64,000 bases of DNA from Phyllobacterium calauticae (GTDB taxonomy: Bacteria; Pseudomonadota; Alphaproteobacteria; Rhizobiales; Rhizobiaceae). The position numbers were made by a program, and so were the translations under genes. Below, piece by piece: positions 36,818 to 45,410 of this stretch. Location of the stretch: NCBI RefSeq assembly GCF_019991125.1, contig NZ_JAGENB010000003.1, forward strand, positions 620,001-684,000, read 5' to 3'. Below the pieces are notes generated by a model that had not been told where the DNA came from, ran no database searches, and saw only the letters and a program-made list of their open reading frames with translations. How positions within the stretch are numbered: the first letter of the stretch is position 1; each line of letters begins with the position of its first letter.

Positions 36818-37378
36818 TCAGAGGACGATCACGGGCGTTCCCAGGGGAACGCGGTCGTACAGATCGACCACATGGTCATTGATCATGCGGATGCAACCGT
36901 TGGAGACGGCCTTGCCGATCGACGAGGGTTCGGTGGTGCCATGGATGCGGTAATAGGTGTCACGGCCATTGCGGTAGAGGTAGAGCGCGCGGGCACCGAG
37001 TGGATTGCCGCCGCCGCCGGCAACCCCTTCCGCGTAACGGGCATATTTTTCCGGCTGGCGTTTGATCATGTTGTCTGTCGGCTGCCAGCGCGGCCATTTG
37101 GCTTTGCGGCCGACTTCCGCCGTTCCTGAGAAGGCCCGTCCGGCCCGCCCGACACCGATGCCGTAACGGATGGCTGAATATTCATCCTCGACGAGATAGA
37201 GAAAGCGGTTGCGCGGATCGATGATGACGGTTCCGGCCTCTTCATAGGTCGGGTAGTCAACAATCTGCGGCATGTATTCGGGATTGAGGACAAAGGGTTT
37301 CCTGGGTTTTGCCGAAGCCACCTGAGGCGCGGCAACGGTCACCATCAATCCGCAGAAGAACGTCCGTCGTGTCAGCAT
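36818..37378 (-). CDS. L,D-transpeptidase (YkuD/ErfK family), probably Tat-exported
   Basis: A 186-residue periplasmic enzyme that forms 3-3 peptidoglycan cross-links or attaches proteins to peptidoglycan. The catalytic motif is HGTTEPSSIGKAVSNGCIRM, with catalytic Cys in SNGCIRM. The N-terminus MLTRRTFFCGLMVTVAAPQVASA is a signal with a twin-arginine pattern (T-R-R-T-F-F), suggesting Tat export. The ATG at 37378 gives a compact signal; the frame extends to 37426. Rhizobia have many paralogues, so the exact role is unknown. Confidence 0.92.
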   Translation of the reverse strand: MLTRRTFFCGLMVTVAAPQVASAKPRKPFVLNPEYMPQIVDYPTYEEAGTVIIDPRNRFLYLVEDEYSAIRYGIGVGRAGRAFSGTAEVGRKAKWPRWQPTDNMIKRQPEKYARYAEGVAGGGGNPLGARALYLYRNGRDTYYRIHGTTEPSSIGKAVSNGCIRMINDHVVDLYDRVPLGTPVIVL

Positions 37379-37500
37379 ATCGATCCCAATAGGCTTGAGC
37401 GCAGCCCTTGCGGGCCTTCCGGTCACGGGACGATTATGCGCGGAAATTGCTGACTGAAGGTTTACGTCGACTCAACTTTTTGTGATGAAACAAGGAGATA

Positions 37501-37524
37501 GGTCCGGCAGGGGGCTGCCGGACC
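37501..37524 (-). terminator. hairpin downstream of the nucleoside hydrolase gene
   Basis: GGTCCGGCAG/CTGCCGGACC pairs perfectly around GGGG. It starts 10 bases after the stop of the minus-strand nucleoside hydrolase. The minus-strand T-tract is poor, so efficiency is uncertain. Confidence 0.6.
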
Positions 37525-37533
37525 TGTTTTGGC

Positions 37534-38472
37534 TCAGGGAAGACGAGCGATGCGTTCGATCAGCAGGTCGAAGAAACCCTCATCGTTCACATCGCGTATA
37601 TAAAAGGCGTTTTTCGGCCTGTCGGTGACGCCCCACCAGTCGACGACGGTCATGCCGAGGGTAAGGTCCGACGTCGTTTCCACGACGACATTGCAATGCC
37701 GCCCCTTGTAAAGGTCCGGCTTCAGGAGATAGGCAATCACGTTCGGATCATGCAGCGGGCCGCCATCGCTGCCATATTTCTCTTCGTCGAACCGCTCGAA
37801 GAATTCGAGCAGCTCTGCGGACGCAGCGCCGGACCGGGTTCCCATGGCCCGGAAGCGTTCGATCCGCCGGGCACTCGTCAGCGCCTTGTGCGTCACATCC
37901 AGCGGCAGCATCACAATCGGCACACCCGACTTCAGCACGATGTGTGCCGCCTGCGGATCGACATAGATGTTGAATTCGGCGGTCGGGGTGATATTGCCGC
38001 CTTCGAAAAAGCCGCCGCCCATCAGTACGATTTCGCGGATGCGCGTGGCGATCTGCGGGGCACGGATCAGGGCCTGCGCAATATTGGTGAGGGGGCCGAG
38101 CGGGCACAGCGTCACAGTGCCACTTTCCTGCGTCAGCAAGGTCTCGATGATGAAATCGACCGCATGCTGCTCTTGCAGGGGCATGACAGGTTCAGGCAGG
38201 TCCGGACCATCGAGGCCGGTCTTGCCGTGGACGTTTTCAGCGGTGACGAGCGCCCGCATCAGGGGCCGGTCTGCGCCGGCAAAGACCTTCACATCCGGCC
38301 GTCCAGCCAGTTCGCAGATCTTTCGGGCATTGGTTTTGGTCAGGTCCAGGGGAACATTGCCGGCAACCGCCGTGATTCCTAGAACGTCCAGTTCCGGGCT
38401 TGCCAGTGCCAGAAGGATTGCCAGCGCATCGTCCTGGCCCGGATCCGTGTCAACTATGATTTTCCGCGTCAT
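37534..38472 (-). CDS. inosine-uridine preferring nucleoside hydrolase family protein
   Basis: A 312-residue N-ribohydrolase that splits nucleosides into base and ribose. The calcium-binding motif VDTDPGQDDALAI is at the N-terminus (family D-T-D-P-G-x-D-D). Further features are VMGGGFFEGGNITPTAEFNIYVDPQAA and the C-terminal aspartate in GGPLHDPNVIAYLL, which also coordinates calcium. It supplies free bases, including uracil, for salvage and could feed the pyrimidine-catabolic cluster 7 kb away, but it is not linked to it. Substrate range is not readable from sequence. Confidence 0.93.
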   Translation of the reverse strand: MTRKIIVDTDPGQDDALAILLALASPELDVLGITAVAGNVPLDLTKTNARKICELAGRPDVKVFAGADRPLMRALVTAENVHGKTGLDGPDLPEPVMPLQEQHAVDFIIETLLTQESGTVTLCPLGPLTNIAQALIRAPQIATRIREIVLMGGGFFEGGNITPTAEFNIYVDPQAAHIVLKSGVPIVMLPLDVTHKALTSARRIERFRAMGTRSGAASAELLEFFERFDEEKYGSDGGPLHDPNVIAYLLKPDLYKGRHCNVVVETTSDLTLGMTVVDWWGVTDRPKNAFYIRDVNDEGFFDLLIERIARLP

Positions 38473-38488
38473 CTCTTGCTTTCATTCT

Positions 38489-38517
38489 CTTGAAGTCTGC
38501 ATCGGGATCGACCATAT
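38489..38517 (+). promoter_or_regulatory. heat-shock (RpoH) promoter of hsp20
   Basis: CTTGAA (38489-38494), a 17-base spacer, and CCATAT (38512-38517) fit the alphaproteobacterial sigma-32 consensus. Transcription would start near 38524, giving a leader of about 60 bases that contains the ROSE-like hairpin. Confidence 0.75.
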
Positions 38518-38558
38518 CAAAGGACGGAAGGGAAATGCCATCTCCGGGTTTCTCTTTT

Positions 38559-38579
38559 CGGTCGCTTTTCTGAGGACTG
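38559..38579 (+). promoter_or_regulatory. ROSE-type RNA thermometer hairpin
   Basis: The leader folds so that UCGCU (38562-38566) pairs with the Shine-Dalgarno AGGA (38573-38576), leaving G38564 bulged, the diagnostic U-Y-G-C-U/AGGA feature of rhizobial ROSE elements. The stem extends by G-C, G-U and C-G pairs (38559-38561 with 38577-38579). Melting at high temperature would free the ribosome site eight bases before the hsp20 ATG at 38585. Confidence 0.82.
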
Positions 38580-38584
38580 CACAG

Positions 38585-39007
38585 ATGACACGAATGACAC
38601 CGTTTTCAAGCCCTTTGCTGCTTGGTTTCGACACGATGGAAAAGACGCTGGAGCGTATCGCCAAATCCGGTGACGGCTACCCGCCCTACAATATCGAACG
38701 CATCCATGGCGATAACGGCCGGGAACAGCTTCGTATCACCCTCGCGGTCGCCGGCTTTTCCAATGACGATCTGGAAGTGACGACTGAAGACAATCAGTTG
38801 GTCATCCGCGGCAGGCAGGCCGATGAAAGCGAACGGGAATATCTGCATCGTGGCATTGCCGCGCGCCAGTTCCAGCGCATCTTCGTTCTTGCCGATGGAA
38901 TGCGCGTGAGTGCTGCCACATTGAAGAATGGGCTTCTGTCGATCGATCTCGACCGTCCGGAACCCGAACGATTGGTCAAACGCATCAACATTGCAGTTCA
39001 GGACTGA
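38585..39007 (+). CDS. small heat-shock protein, Hsp20/IbpA family
   Basis: A 140-residue alpha-crystallin-type holdase chaperone. The N-terminal arm begins MTRMTPFSSPLLLGFDTMEK; the alpha-crystallin domain spans about 32-125, with YNIER, LRITLAVAGFSNDDLEV, the ARQFQRIFVLADGMRVSAATLKNGLLSIDL block and a short C-terminal tail with INIAVQ. The gene is preceded by an RpoH-like promoter and a ROSE-type hairpin that covers its ribosome site, so it is controlled at both levels by heat. A DUF1150 gene follows, the usual rhizobial pair. Confidence 0.95.
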   Translation: MTRMTPFSSPLLLGFDTMEKTLERIAKSGDGYPPYNIERIHGDNGREQLRITLAVAGFSNDDLEVTTEDNQLVIRGRQADESEREYLHRGIAARQFQRIFVLADGMRVSAATLKNGLLSIDLDRPEPERLVKRINIAVQD

Positions 39008-39063
39008 TCGTGGCTCTAACAGGACGGGGCCTTTGGAAGGACTGTCCGAATATGGAGGCTGAT

Positions 39064-39321
39064 ATGCAAAACACTGTTTCGAAGAATTTCCTGAGTGAAC
39101 TGGAATTCTCGCGTCTTGGCGCCGGACAGGTCGCCTATATGCGCAAGGTGAAGACCGACGATCTCGCCACCAGTTTCCCAGCATTGCCGCCGATGACGCC
39201 GGGTGTTGAACTCTGGGCGCTCTTTGCCGCCAATGGCGATCCCATCGTGCTTTCCGATGAACGCGACAATATCCTTGTCGGCGCGCAGGAACACGAGCTG
39301 CAGACAGTCATGCTGCAGTAA
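39064..39321 (+). CDS. DUF1150 domain protein
   Basis: An 85-residue protein of DUF1150, almost always downstream of a small heat-shock gene in alphaproteobacteria. Conserved stretch: LSRLGAGQVAYMRKVKT-like (EFSRLGAGQVAYMRKVKTDD here) and WALFAANGDPIVLSDERDN. The ATG at 39064 has GGAGG at 39053-39057; two earlier starts lack support. It lies 56 bases after hsp20 and ahead of a strong terminator, so it is likely part of the heat-shock transcript. Function unknown. Confidence 0.9.
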   Translation: MQNTVSKNFLSELEFSRLGAGQVAYMRKVKTDDLATSFPALPPMTPGVELWALFAANGDPIVLSDERDNILVGAQEHELQTVMLQ

Positions 39322-39348
39322 CAGCCGTCCGGTCGACGCTGAATTTCC

Positions 39349-39382
39349 AAAACCCCGCTGGCTTGCCGGCGGGGTTTTATTC
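39349..39382 (+). terminator. intrinsic terminator of the hsp20-DUF1150 unit
   Basis: AAAACCCCGC/GCGGGGTTTT (39349-39358 and 39369-39378) with a 10-base loop and a following ATT. Confidence 0.88.
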
Positions 39383-39406
39383 ATTTCAAACAGATTCAAA
39401 CAGACA

Positions 39407-39424
39407 AGCTTGTCGAACCACGCA
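39407..39424 (+). repeat. half copy of the dispersed palindromic repeat
   Basis: AGCTTGTCGAACCACGCA is identical to 54812-54829, the right arm of the inverted repeat near 54.8 kb. It sits between the DUF1150 terminator and the end of pncB. It looks like a remnant of a repetitive extragenic element. Confidence 0.6.
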
Positions 39425-39448
39425 GGATGGCAATGCAGCTTCTTCTGC

Positions 39449-40756
39449 TTAAACCTTCACGGCCTGTTCCACCCGGTCTTCCGCTCCGAACAAGCCCAGA
39501 TAGCGTTTGATTTCGGCCTTGTCGCCGGTTGCCTTCTTCGGGTTGTCCGAAAGCTTGACTGCCGGGCGGCCATTGGCTTCGCTGACCTTGCAGACCAGCG
39601 AAATGGCATTGAGCTGATCGTTGAAACGCGGCGCGCAATCCTCGAAATCATTGGTCAGGTTTGTCCCCCAGCCAAAGCTCATGCGCACCTTGCCCTTGAA
39701 GTGATGATAGGCCTCTTCGATCGTCTCGACGTCAAGCCCGTCGGAAAACACCAGGAGTTTGCCGCGCGGGTCCTTGCCCCTGGAGCGCCACCAGGACAGG
39801 ATCTTTTCCCCGCCCTCGATCGGGGGTGCACTGTCCGGGCGGAAACCCGTCCAGTCGGCAACCCAGTCGGGTGCGTCGCGCAGAAAGGCGGCGGTCCCGA
39901 AAGCGTCCGGCAGCACGATGAGAAGATTGCCGCCATAGTAGCGGTTCCAGTCCTGCAGCACCTTGTAGGGTGATTTCAGCAGTTCATCGTCCGTGCGGCT
40001 GAGGGCGGCCAGAACCATCGGCAGCTCATGCGCATTGGTGCCGAGTGCTTCCAGATCATTGTCCATGGCGAGCAGCACATTGCTCGTGCCGGTAAAGGCT
40101 TCGCCGATGCCTTCCTTCAGGGCCTCCACGCACCAGCGCTGCCACAGGAACGAATGGCGGCGGCGCGTGCCGAAATCGGAAATCCGGATATCGGGCAGGG
40201 AGCGCAGCCGCTCCACCTTCGTCCACATCTTGGCCTTGGCACGGGCATAGAGCACATCGAGCTCGAAACGCCCCATCTTCTTCATCGCCGCCCGCGAGCG
40301 CAGTTCATTGATGATGGCGAGCGCCGGGATTTCCCACATGGTCGTGTACATCCACGGGCCATGGAAATTCAGCTCGTACTGGCCGTCGCGCTTGGTCAGC
40401 TCGTATTCCGGCAGCTGGAAATGCGTCAGCCATTCGAGGAAGTCCGGTTCAAAGATCTGCTTCTTGCCGTAGAAGGTGTTACCGCCGAGCCAGATCATTT
40501 CCTTCTTGGAAAAACGGATCGTGCGGGCATGGTCCAATTGCGCGCGCAGCTCTTTCTCGTCGATCTCGTCGCCCAGCCGCACACGCGTGGTACGGTTGAT
40601 CAGCGTGAAGGTTGCGTCGACCTTGGGATAGACCCCCCAGATCATCTGCAGCATCAGCAATTTATAAAAATCCGTATCCAGCAGGCTGCGGACAATGGGG
40701 TCGAGTTTCCACGTGTGATTGAACACGCGGCGTGCAATGTCGGTCTTCGTCGCCAT
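39449..40756 (-). CDS. pncB: nicotinate phosphoribosyltransferase
   Basis: A 435-residue enzyme that makes nicotinate mononucleotide from nicotinate and PRPP in NAD salvage. It begins [44 protein letters not shown] sequence, with the family LLDTDFYKL, then [22 protein letters not shown] and the C-terminal [10 protein letters not shown] plus [12 protein letters not shown]. The ATG at 40756 follows GGAGAGCATTC. It stands alone, flanked by the half-repeat downstream and the divergent RND operon upstream with 279 bases between them. Confidence 0.96.
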   Translation of the reverse strand: MATKTDIARRVFNHTWKLDPIVRSLLDTDFYKLLMLQMIWGVYPKVDATFTLINRTTRVRLGDEIDEKELRAQLDHARTIRFSKKEMIWLGGNTFYGKKQIFEPDFLEWLTHFQLPEYELTKRDGQYELNFHGPWMYTTMWEIPALAIINELRSRAAMKKMGRFELDVLYARAKAKMWTKVERLRSLPDIRISDFGTRRRHSFLWQRWCVEALKEGIGEAFTGTSNVLLAMDNDLEALGTNAHELPMVLAALSRTDDELLKSPYKVLQDWNRYYGGNLLIVLPDAFGTAAFLRDAPDWVADWTGFRPDSAPPIEGGEKILSWWRSRGKDPRGKLLVFSDGLDVETIEEAYHHFKGKVRMSFGWGTNLTNDFEDCAPRFNDQLNAISLVCKVSEANGRPAVKLSDNPKKATGDKAEIKRYLGLFGAEDRVEQAVKV

Positions 40757-41035
40757 TGAATGCTCTCCTTCCGGAATTTCCGCCCGCCATGTTGCACGGC
40801 AGCAACCGCCCATCAAGCAGAACCGGGCATAACCGGCTAAATTCTGCAGTCAAACGGACGCGGGCATTTGCATTAAATCTTTGTAACCTCACCGTTTTGT
40901 CATTAACGGCGACATCAAAGCGCTTTATTCTTGTCGGTAAACAACCTTTCGCGCCGGGATGCGCATTGGGATACAATCAAAAATACGGTGGTGCTGGCTC
41001 CGCGGATAGCGGAACCGGCCTTTTTGGAGTGACGT

Positions 41036-42205
41036 ATGAAAGTCTGGAAACAACTTGTACTGGTTGTCGCTATCCTCGCCGTTGCCGGCGCGGGATGGCT
41101 GTATTTCTTTCCGGGCGCGTCCAATCTCCTGAAAAAAGCCGGTGTCGACAAGGTTCTGACCACAGCAAAGGAACCAGCGGCACCCAATGGCCAGGGACGG
41201 AGCGGACAGGCCGTTCCGATCGTGGTTGTGCGGGCCGCCGATGCGGCCAAGATCAATGACAAGCTGTCGGCTATTGGCACCGGCAAGGCAAAGAGCTCCG
41301 TTTCCGTCACACCGTTCGCCGCCGGACGCATGACGGAAATCCTGGTCACCTCAGGTACCAGGGTTGAAGCCGGCGACGTGATTGCCCGGCTTGATTCCGA
41401 GGCGGAAAGCATCGCCGCCGACAAGGCGCGCACGATGCTGAAGGATGCCCAGACCAAGCTGAAGCGTGCGGAAAACCTCAGCACAACCAATACCGTTTCC
41501 GCCGTGCAGGTGTCCGATGCCGGACTGGCGGTCGACAATGCCGGTCTCGATGTGCGCGAGGCCGAACTCGCGCTGGATCGCCGCGCGGTCAAGGCGCCGA
41601 TTGGCGGTATCGTCGGCATTCTTCCCGTGAGTGCCGGCAACTACATCACCACGACGACACAGATCGCGACGATCGCCGATCGCAGCGAAGTGCTGGTGGA
41701 CTTCTGGGTGCCGGAACGCTTTGCCCCGGCCATCAAGGTCGGCGCAGCCGTCACGGCCACCTCCGTTGCCCGGCCGGGCGAGACGTTCAAGGGCACGATC
41801 AACGCCATCGACAATCGCATCGATCCCGACAGCCGCACCCTGCAGGTGCAGGCGAGGATCACCAATCCGAATGATGCCCTGCGCGAAGGCATGGCCTTTC
41901 AGGTGAACATGGGATTTGCCGGAGAGACCTATCCGACGGTCGATCCGCTGGCGATCCAGTGGGGCACGGACGGCGCCTATATCTGGAAGATTGCGGACAA
42001 CAAGGCGCAGCGCGTTCCCGTCCGCATCATGCAGCGCAATGCCGCCTATGTTCTCGTCAACGCCGAGATCAAACCGGGTGACCTCATTGTCGCGGAAGGT
42101 GTGCAGGCCGTTCGCCAGGGCGGTGCCGTCCAGATCAAGGGCCAGCCTGCCAACCAGACGGATTCCGGCACACGACCGCTGGCTTCCGTCGGCGAAAAGG
42201 GCTGA
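41036..42205 (+). CDS. RND efflux periplasmic adaptor (membrane fusion protein)
   Basis: A 389-residue membrane-fusion protein anchored by one N-terminal helix (about 6-26) without a lipobox cysteine. The lipoyl/hairpin region around residues 90-210 is split as usual, with MTEILVTSGTRVEAGDVIARLDSE and RRAVKAPIGGIVGI; a beta-barrel part and a C-terminal domain follow. It bridges the RND pump to an outer-membrane channel. The next gene, 8 bases downstream, encodes the pump; no outer-membrane TolC-type gene is in the window. Substrate unknown. Confidence 0.93.
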   Translation: MKVWKQLVLVVAILAVAGAGWLYFFPGASNLLKKAGVDKVLTTAKEPAAPNGQGRSGQAVPIVVVRAADAAKINDKLSAIGTGKAKSSVSVTPFAAGRMTEILVTSGTRVEAGDVIARLDSEAESIAADKARTMLKDAQTKLKRAENLSTTNTVSAVQVSDAGLAVDNAGLDVREAELALDRRAVKAPIGGIVGILPVSAGNYITTTTQIATIADRSEVLVDFWVPERFAPAIKVGAAVTATSVARPGETFKGTINAIDNRIDPDSRTLQVQARITNPNDALREGMAFQVNMGFAGETYPTVDPLAIQWGTDGAYIWKIADNKAQRVPVRIMQRNAAYVLVNAEIKPGDLIVAEGVQAVRQGGAVQIKGQPANQTDSGTRPLASVGEKG

Positions 42206-42213
42206 GGTGCGGC

Positions 42214-45200
42214 GTGAGCAATTCACACGGACAGGCCAACTCCAATTTCACCGCTCTTTTCATCCGTCGCCCGGTGCTGGCGCTGGTGCTCAATGCCCTG
42301 ATCGTCGTTGCCGGGCTTGCCGCCTTCTATGGCGTCGACGTGCGCGAACTGCCGGATGTCGACCGGCCCGTGGTGACGGTAACGACGACATTCCAGGCCG
42401 CCGCTGCCGAGACGGTTGACCGCGAGCTGACCGCGGCGATTGAAGGCGCGGTGTCCCGCGTTTCCGGGGTCAAATCCATTTCCTCCAGCTCGTCCTTCGG
42501 GACCAGCCGTGTCACCGTGGAGTTCAATGACGGTGTCGATCTGAACGTTGCCGCCGCCGATATGCGCGATGCCATCAGCCGCATCACCAACACCTTGCCG
42601 GAGCAGGCCGACCCGCCGCAGATCGTCAAGGCGGATGCCAATGCCGACGCGGTAATGCGCCTTGCCGTCACCTCGACCACGATGGCCGTCGAAGACATGA
42701 CCGTTCTGGTCGAAGACCAGATCAAGGACGTGCTTGCATCGGTGCCCGGTGTCGCGGATGTGCAAATCAACGGCAACCGCAGCAAGATTTTCCGTATCGA
42801 TATCGATCAGGGCAAACTGGCAAGCCTCGGGTTGACGGTTGCCAATGTCCGCACGGCCCTCAATACGATGGCGTTCGATACGCCCGCCGGTCAGATCAAC
42901 AGCAGTGCACAGAGCATCGTCGTCCGCGCCACCGCGCCGGTGTCGACGCCGGAGGATTTCGAAAACATCATCATCAAGGATCGCACCAAGATCCGGGATG
43001 TCGCAACCGTCACGCTCGGTCCCGATATCGGCACATCGACGCTGCGCGCCAATGGCAAGACCGGCATTGGTCTTGGCATCATCCGCCAAGCGCAGTCCAA
43101 CACACTCGATATCTCCAAAGGCGTCCGGACGGCTATCGGTCAATTGCAAAAAACCTTGCCGGAAGGCGTCGATATCCGCGTAACCAGTGACGATGCCGAT
43201 TTCATCAACGGTGCCGTGCACGAGGTTGAAATCGCGCTGGGCGCCTCGGTCTTCATCATCATCCTGATCATCTATCTCTTCCTGTGGGATCTGCGTGCGA
43301 CGCTGATCCCTGCGGTGTCGATGCCGGTCGCCCTGATCGGAACCATCTCGGCGATCTATCTCGCCGGGTTCTCGATCAACATCCTGACGCTGCTGGCGCT
43401 GGTGCTGGCGACGGGTCTCGTGGTGGACGATGCCATTGTCGTGCTCGAAAATATCGTCCGGCGCCGCAACCAGGGCATGGGGCCGCGCGCCGCTGCCGTG
43501 CTTGGCACGCAGGAGGTGTTTTTCGCGGTCATCGCAACGACGGTGACGCTGGCGGCGGTGTTCGTGCCGCTCTCGTTCCTGCCCGGACAGACCGGTGGTC
43601 TCTTCCGCGAATTCGGCTTCGTGCTGGCAATCTGCGTGCTGCTCTCGGCCGTCGTCGCGCTCACGCTCTGTCCGATGCTGGCCTCGCGCCTGCTCTCGGC
43701 AAGCGAAGCCAAGCACGAGGATATCAACCATTCGCCGGGCCTTGTCCGGCGGGTGGGCGGCTGGTTCCTCGAAGCCTATCGCCGCATGCTGCACGGATGT
43801 CTGGCCGCGCCATGGCTCGTGGTCCTGGCATCGCTGCTGTTTGCCGGGGCAGCCTTCGGCGCCTTTTCGCTGCTTAAACAGGAATTGACGCCGACCGAGG
43901 ACCGCGCTTCGGCCTTCCTGCGCATCACGGCGCCGCAGGGCGTCAGCCTTGAATATCTCAACGACCAGATGCGCCAGATCGAGACGCTGATCCAGCCGAT
44001 GCGCGATTCCGGTGAAATCCAGAACACGTTTTCCATCGCCGGACAGAACGGCAACACCAATCGCGGTTTCATGGTGCTCAGCCTTGCCACATGGAAGGAA
44101 CGTCACCGGAGCCAGCAGGAAATTCTCGCCGACGTGTCCAAGCGCGTGCGCAATATTCCCGGCATCCAGGTCTTTGCCGCCCAGCCCAATTCGCTCGGCA
44201 TTCGCGGCGCGGGCAACGGCCTGCAGTTCGCCATTGTCGGGACCAATTACGCCGACCTCGGAACGGCCGCCGCCAAGATCGTGTCGGCGCTGGAAAAGGA
44301 CAAACGCTTTGACCGGCCGCGCCTGACCAATGAACCGACGCAGCCGCAGCTCTCCGTGTCCATCGATCGCGAGCGTGCATCCGATCTCGGCATCGAGATC
44401 ACCGGTCTCGCCGAGGCGCTGCAATCGGTGCTGGATGGCTACAAGATCGGTTCGGTCTATATCGAGGATCGCAGTTTCGATGTGAAGCTGGTTTCGACGA
44501 CCAATCCGATCAATGATCCGACGGATCTCGAAAACGTCTTCATGCGCACCAGCGATGGACGCTTCGTGCCGATGTCGACCATTGCCAAGCTGACGGAAGT
44601 CGCCGTGCCGCCCGCATTGACGCGTGAGCAGCAGATGCGGTCCGTCGCTATCACGGCCGCCCTTAGCCCTGACTTTGCATTGGGTGATGCCTACAAAGTA
44701 GCTCAGGAAGTAGCGGCACCATTGCTTCCTCCGGGTTATCGCCTCATTCCACTCGCCGAGGCTGCAACCCTTGGCGAGAATTCAGCCAGTATGTTCGTCA
44801 CCTTCGGTTTCGCCATCCTGATCATCCTGCTTGTTCTGGCGGCGCAGTTCGAAAGTTTCATCAGTGCTGTTATCGTCATGGCTACGGTTCCGCTCGGCTT
44901 GGCTTGCGCGGTCTTTGCCATGATCCTCACAGGCACCAGCATGAATGTGTACAGCCAGATCGGACTGGTGCTTCTTGTCGGCATCATGGCCAAGAACGGC
45001 ATTCTGATCGTGGAATTTGCCAATCATCTGCGCGATCAGGGTCGGAATGTACGGCAGGCGATCGAGGAAGCAGCCAATATTCGTCTGCGCCCTGTCGTCA
45101 TGACCATGCTCTGCGCCATTCTTGGCGGTGTTCCGCTGGTTCTCGCCAGTGGTGCCGGTGCCGAGGCGCGTATTGCGCTTGGCTGGGTCATCGTCGGTGG

Positions 45201-45351
45201 TCTTGGGCTTGCCACGGCTTCGACGCTGTTCCTGACGCCGGTTGCCTATCTGCTGCTCGCCGGATTCTCCAAGCCGAAAGCGGAAGAAGAAGCGCGACTG
45301 GAACGGGAGTTGCTGGAAGTGGTGTCACAGCCGCCATTGCCTGCCGAATAG
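42214..45351 (+). CDS. RND family efflux permease
   Basis: A 1045-residue proton-driven inner-membrane pump with the 12-helix, two-large-loop RND layout. The proton-relay aspartates appear in GLVVDDAIVVLENI, the lysine in GIMAKNGILIVEFANH. The start is GTG at 42214, preceded by GAGGTGCG. Relatives are MexF/AcrB- and MdtB-type pumps. Codon third positions are about 81% G/C in samples before position 44640 and about 57% after it, so the last 235 codons differ in composition. The adaptor gene lies immediately upstream. Confidence 0.94.
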   Translation: MSNSHGQANSNFTALFIRRPVLALVLNALIVVAGLAAFYGVDVRELPDVDRPVVTVTTTFQAAAAETVDRELTAAIEGAVSRVSGVKSISSSSSFGTSRVTVEFNDGVDLNVAAADMRDAISRITNTLPEQADPPQIVKADANADAVMRLAVTSTTMAVEDMTVLVEDQIKDVLASVPGVADVQINGNRSKIFRIDIDQGKLASLGLTVANVRTALNTMAFDTPAGQINSSAQSIVVRATAPVSTPEDFENIIIKDRTKIRDVATVTLGPDIGTSTLRANGKTGIGLGIIRQAQSNTLDISKGVRTAIGQLQKTLPEGVDIRVTSDDADFINGAVHEVEIALGASVFIIILIIYLFLWDLRATLIPAVSMPVALIGTISAIYLAGFSINILTLLALVLATGLVVDDAIVVLENIVRRRNQGMGPRAAAVLGTQEVFFAVIATTVTLAAVFVPLSFLPGQTGGLFREFGFVLAICVLLSAVVALTLCPMLASRLLSASEAKHEDINHSPGLVRRVGGWFLEAYRRMLHGCLAAPWLVVLASLLFAGAAFGAFSLLKQELTPTEDRASAFLRITAPQGVSLEYLNDQMRQIETLIQPMRDSGEIQNTFSIAGQNGNTNRGFMVLSLATWKERHRSQQEILADVSKRVRNIPGIQVFAAQPNSLGIRGAGNGLQFAIVGTNYADLGTAAAKIVSALEKDKRFDRPRLTNEPTQPQLSVSIDRERASDLGIEITGLAEALQSVLDGYKIGSVYIEDRSFDVKLVSTTNPINDPTDLENVFMRTSDGRFVPMSTIAKLTEVAVPPALTREQQMRSVAITAALSPDFALGDAYKVAQEVAAPLLPPGYRLIPLAEAATLGENSASMFVTFGFAILIILLVLAAQFESFISAVIVMATVPLGLACAVFAMILTGTSMNVYSQIGLVLLVGIMAKNGILIVEFANHLRDQGRNVRQAIEEAANIRLRPVVMTMLCAILGGVPLVLASGAGAEARIALGWVIVGGLGLATASTLFLTPVAYLLLAGFSKPKAEEEARLERELLEVVSQPPLPAE

Positions 45352-45365
45352 GATTCACCAAACAA

Positions 45366-45389
45366 AAGGCGGGGATTGCTCCCCGCCTT
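45366..45389. terminator. bidirectional intrinsic terminator
   Basis: AAGGCGGGG/CCCCGCCTT with loop ATTGCT lies between the convergent RND gene and the ABC-operon end. The minus-strand T-tract (TTTTGTTT) is better, so it mainly ends the pyrimidine/ABC operon. Confidence 0.85.
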
Positions 45390-45410
45390 GTTCATTCCGG
45401 CTGCGAATCG

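Noticed and set aside
42223-44424. 733-codon minus-strand frame opposite the RND pump gene
   Set aside because: Shadow frame. It ends just where the pump gene's third-position GC drops, as expected for a frame kept open only by composition.
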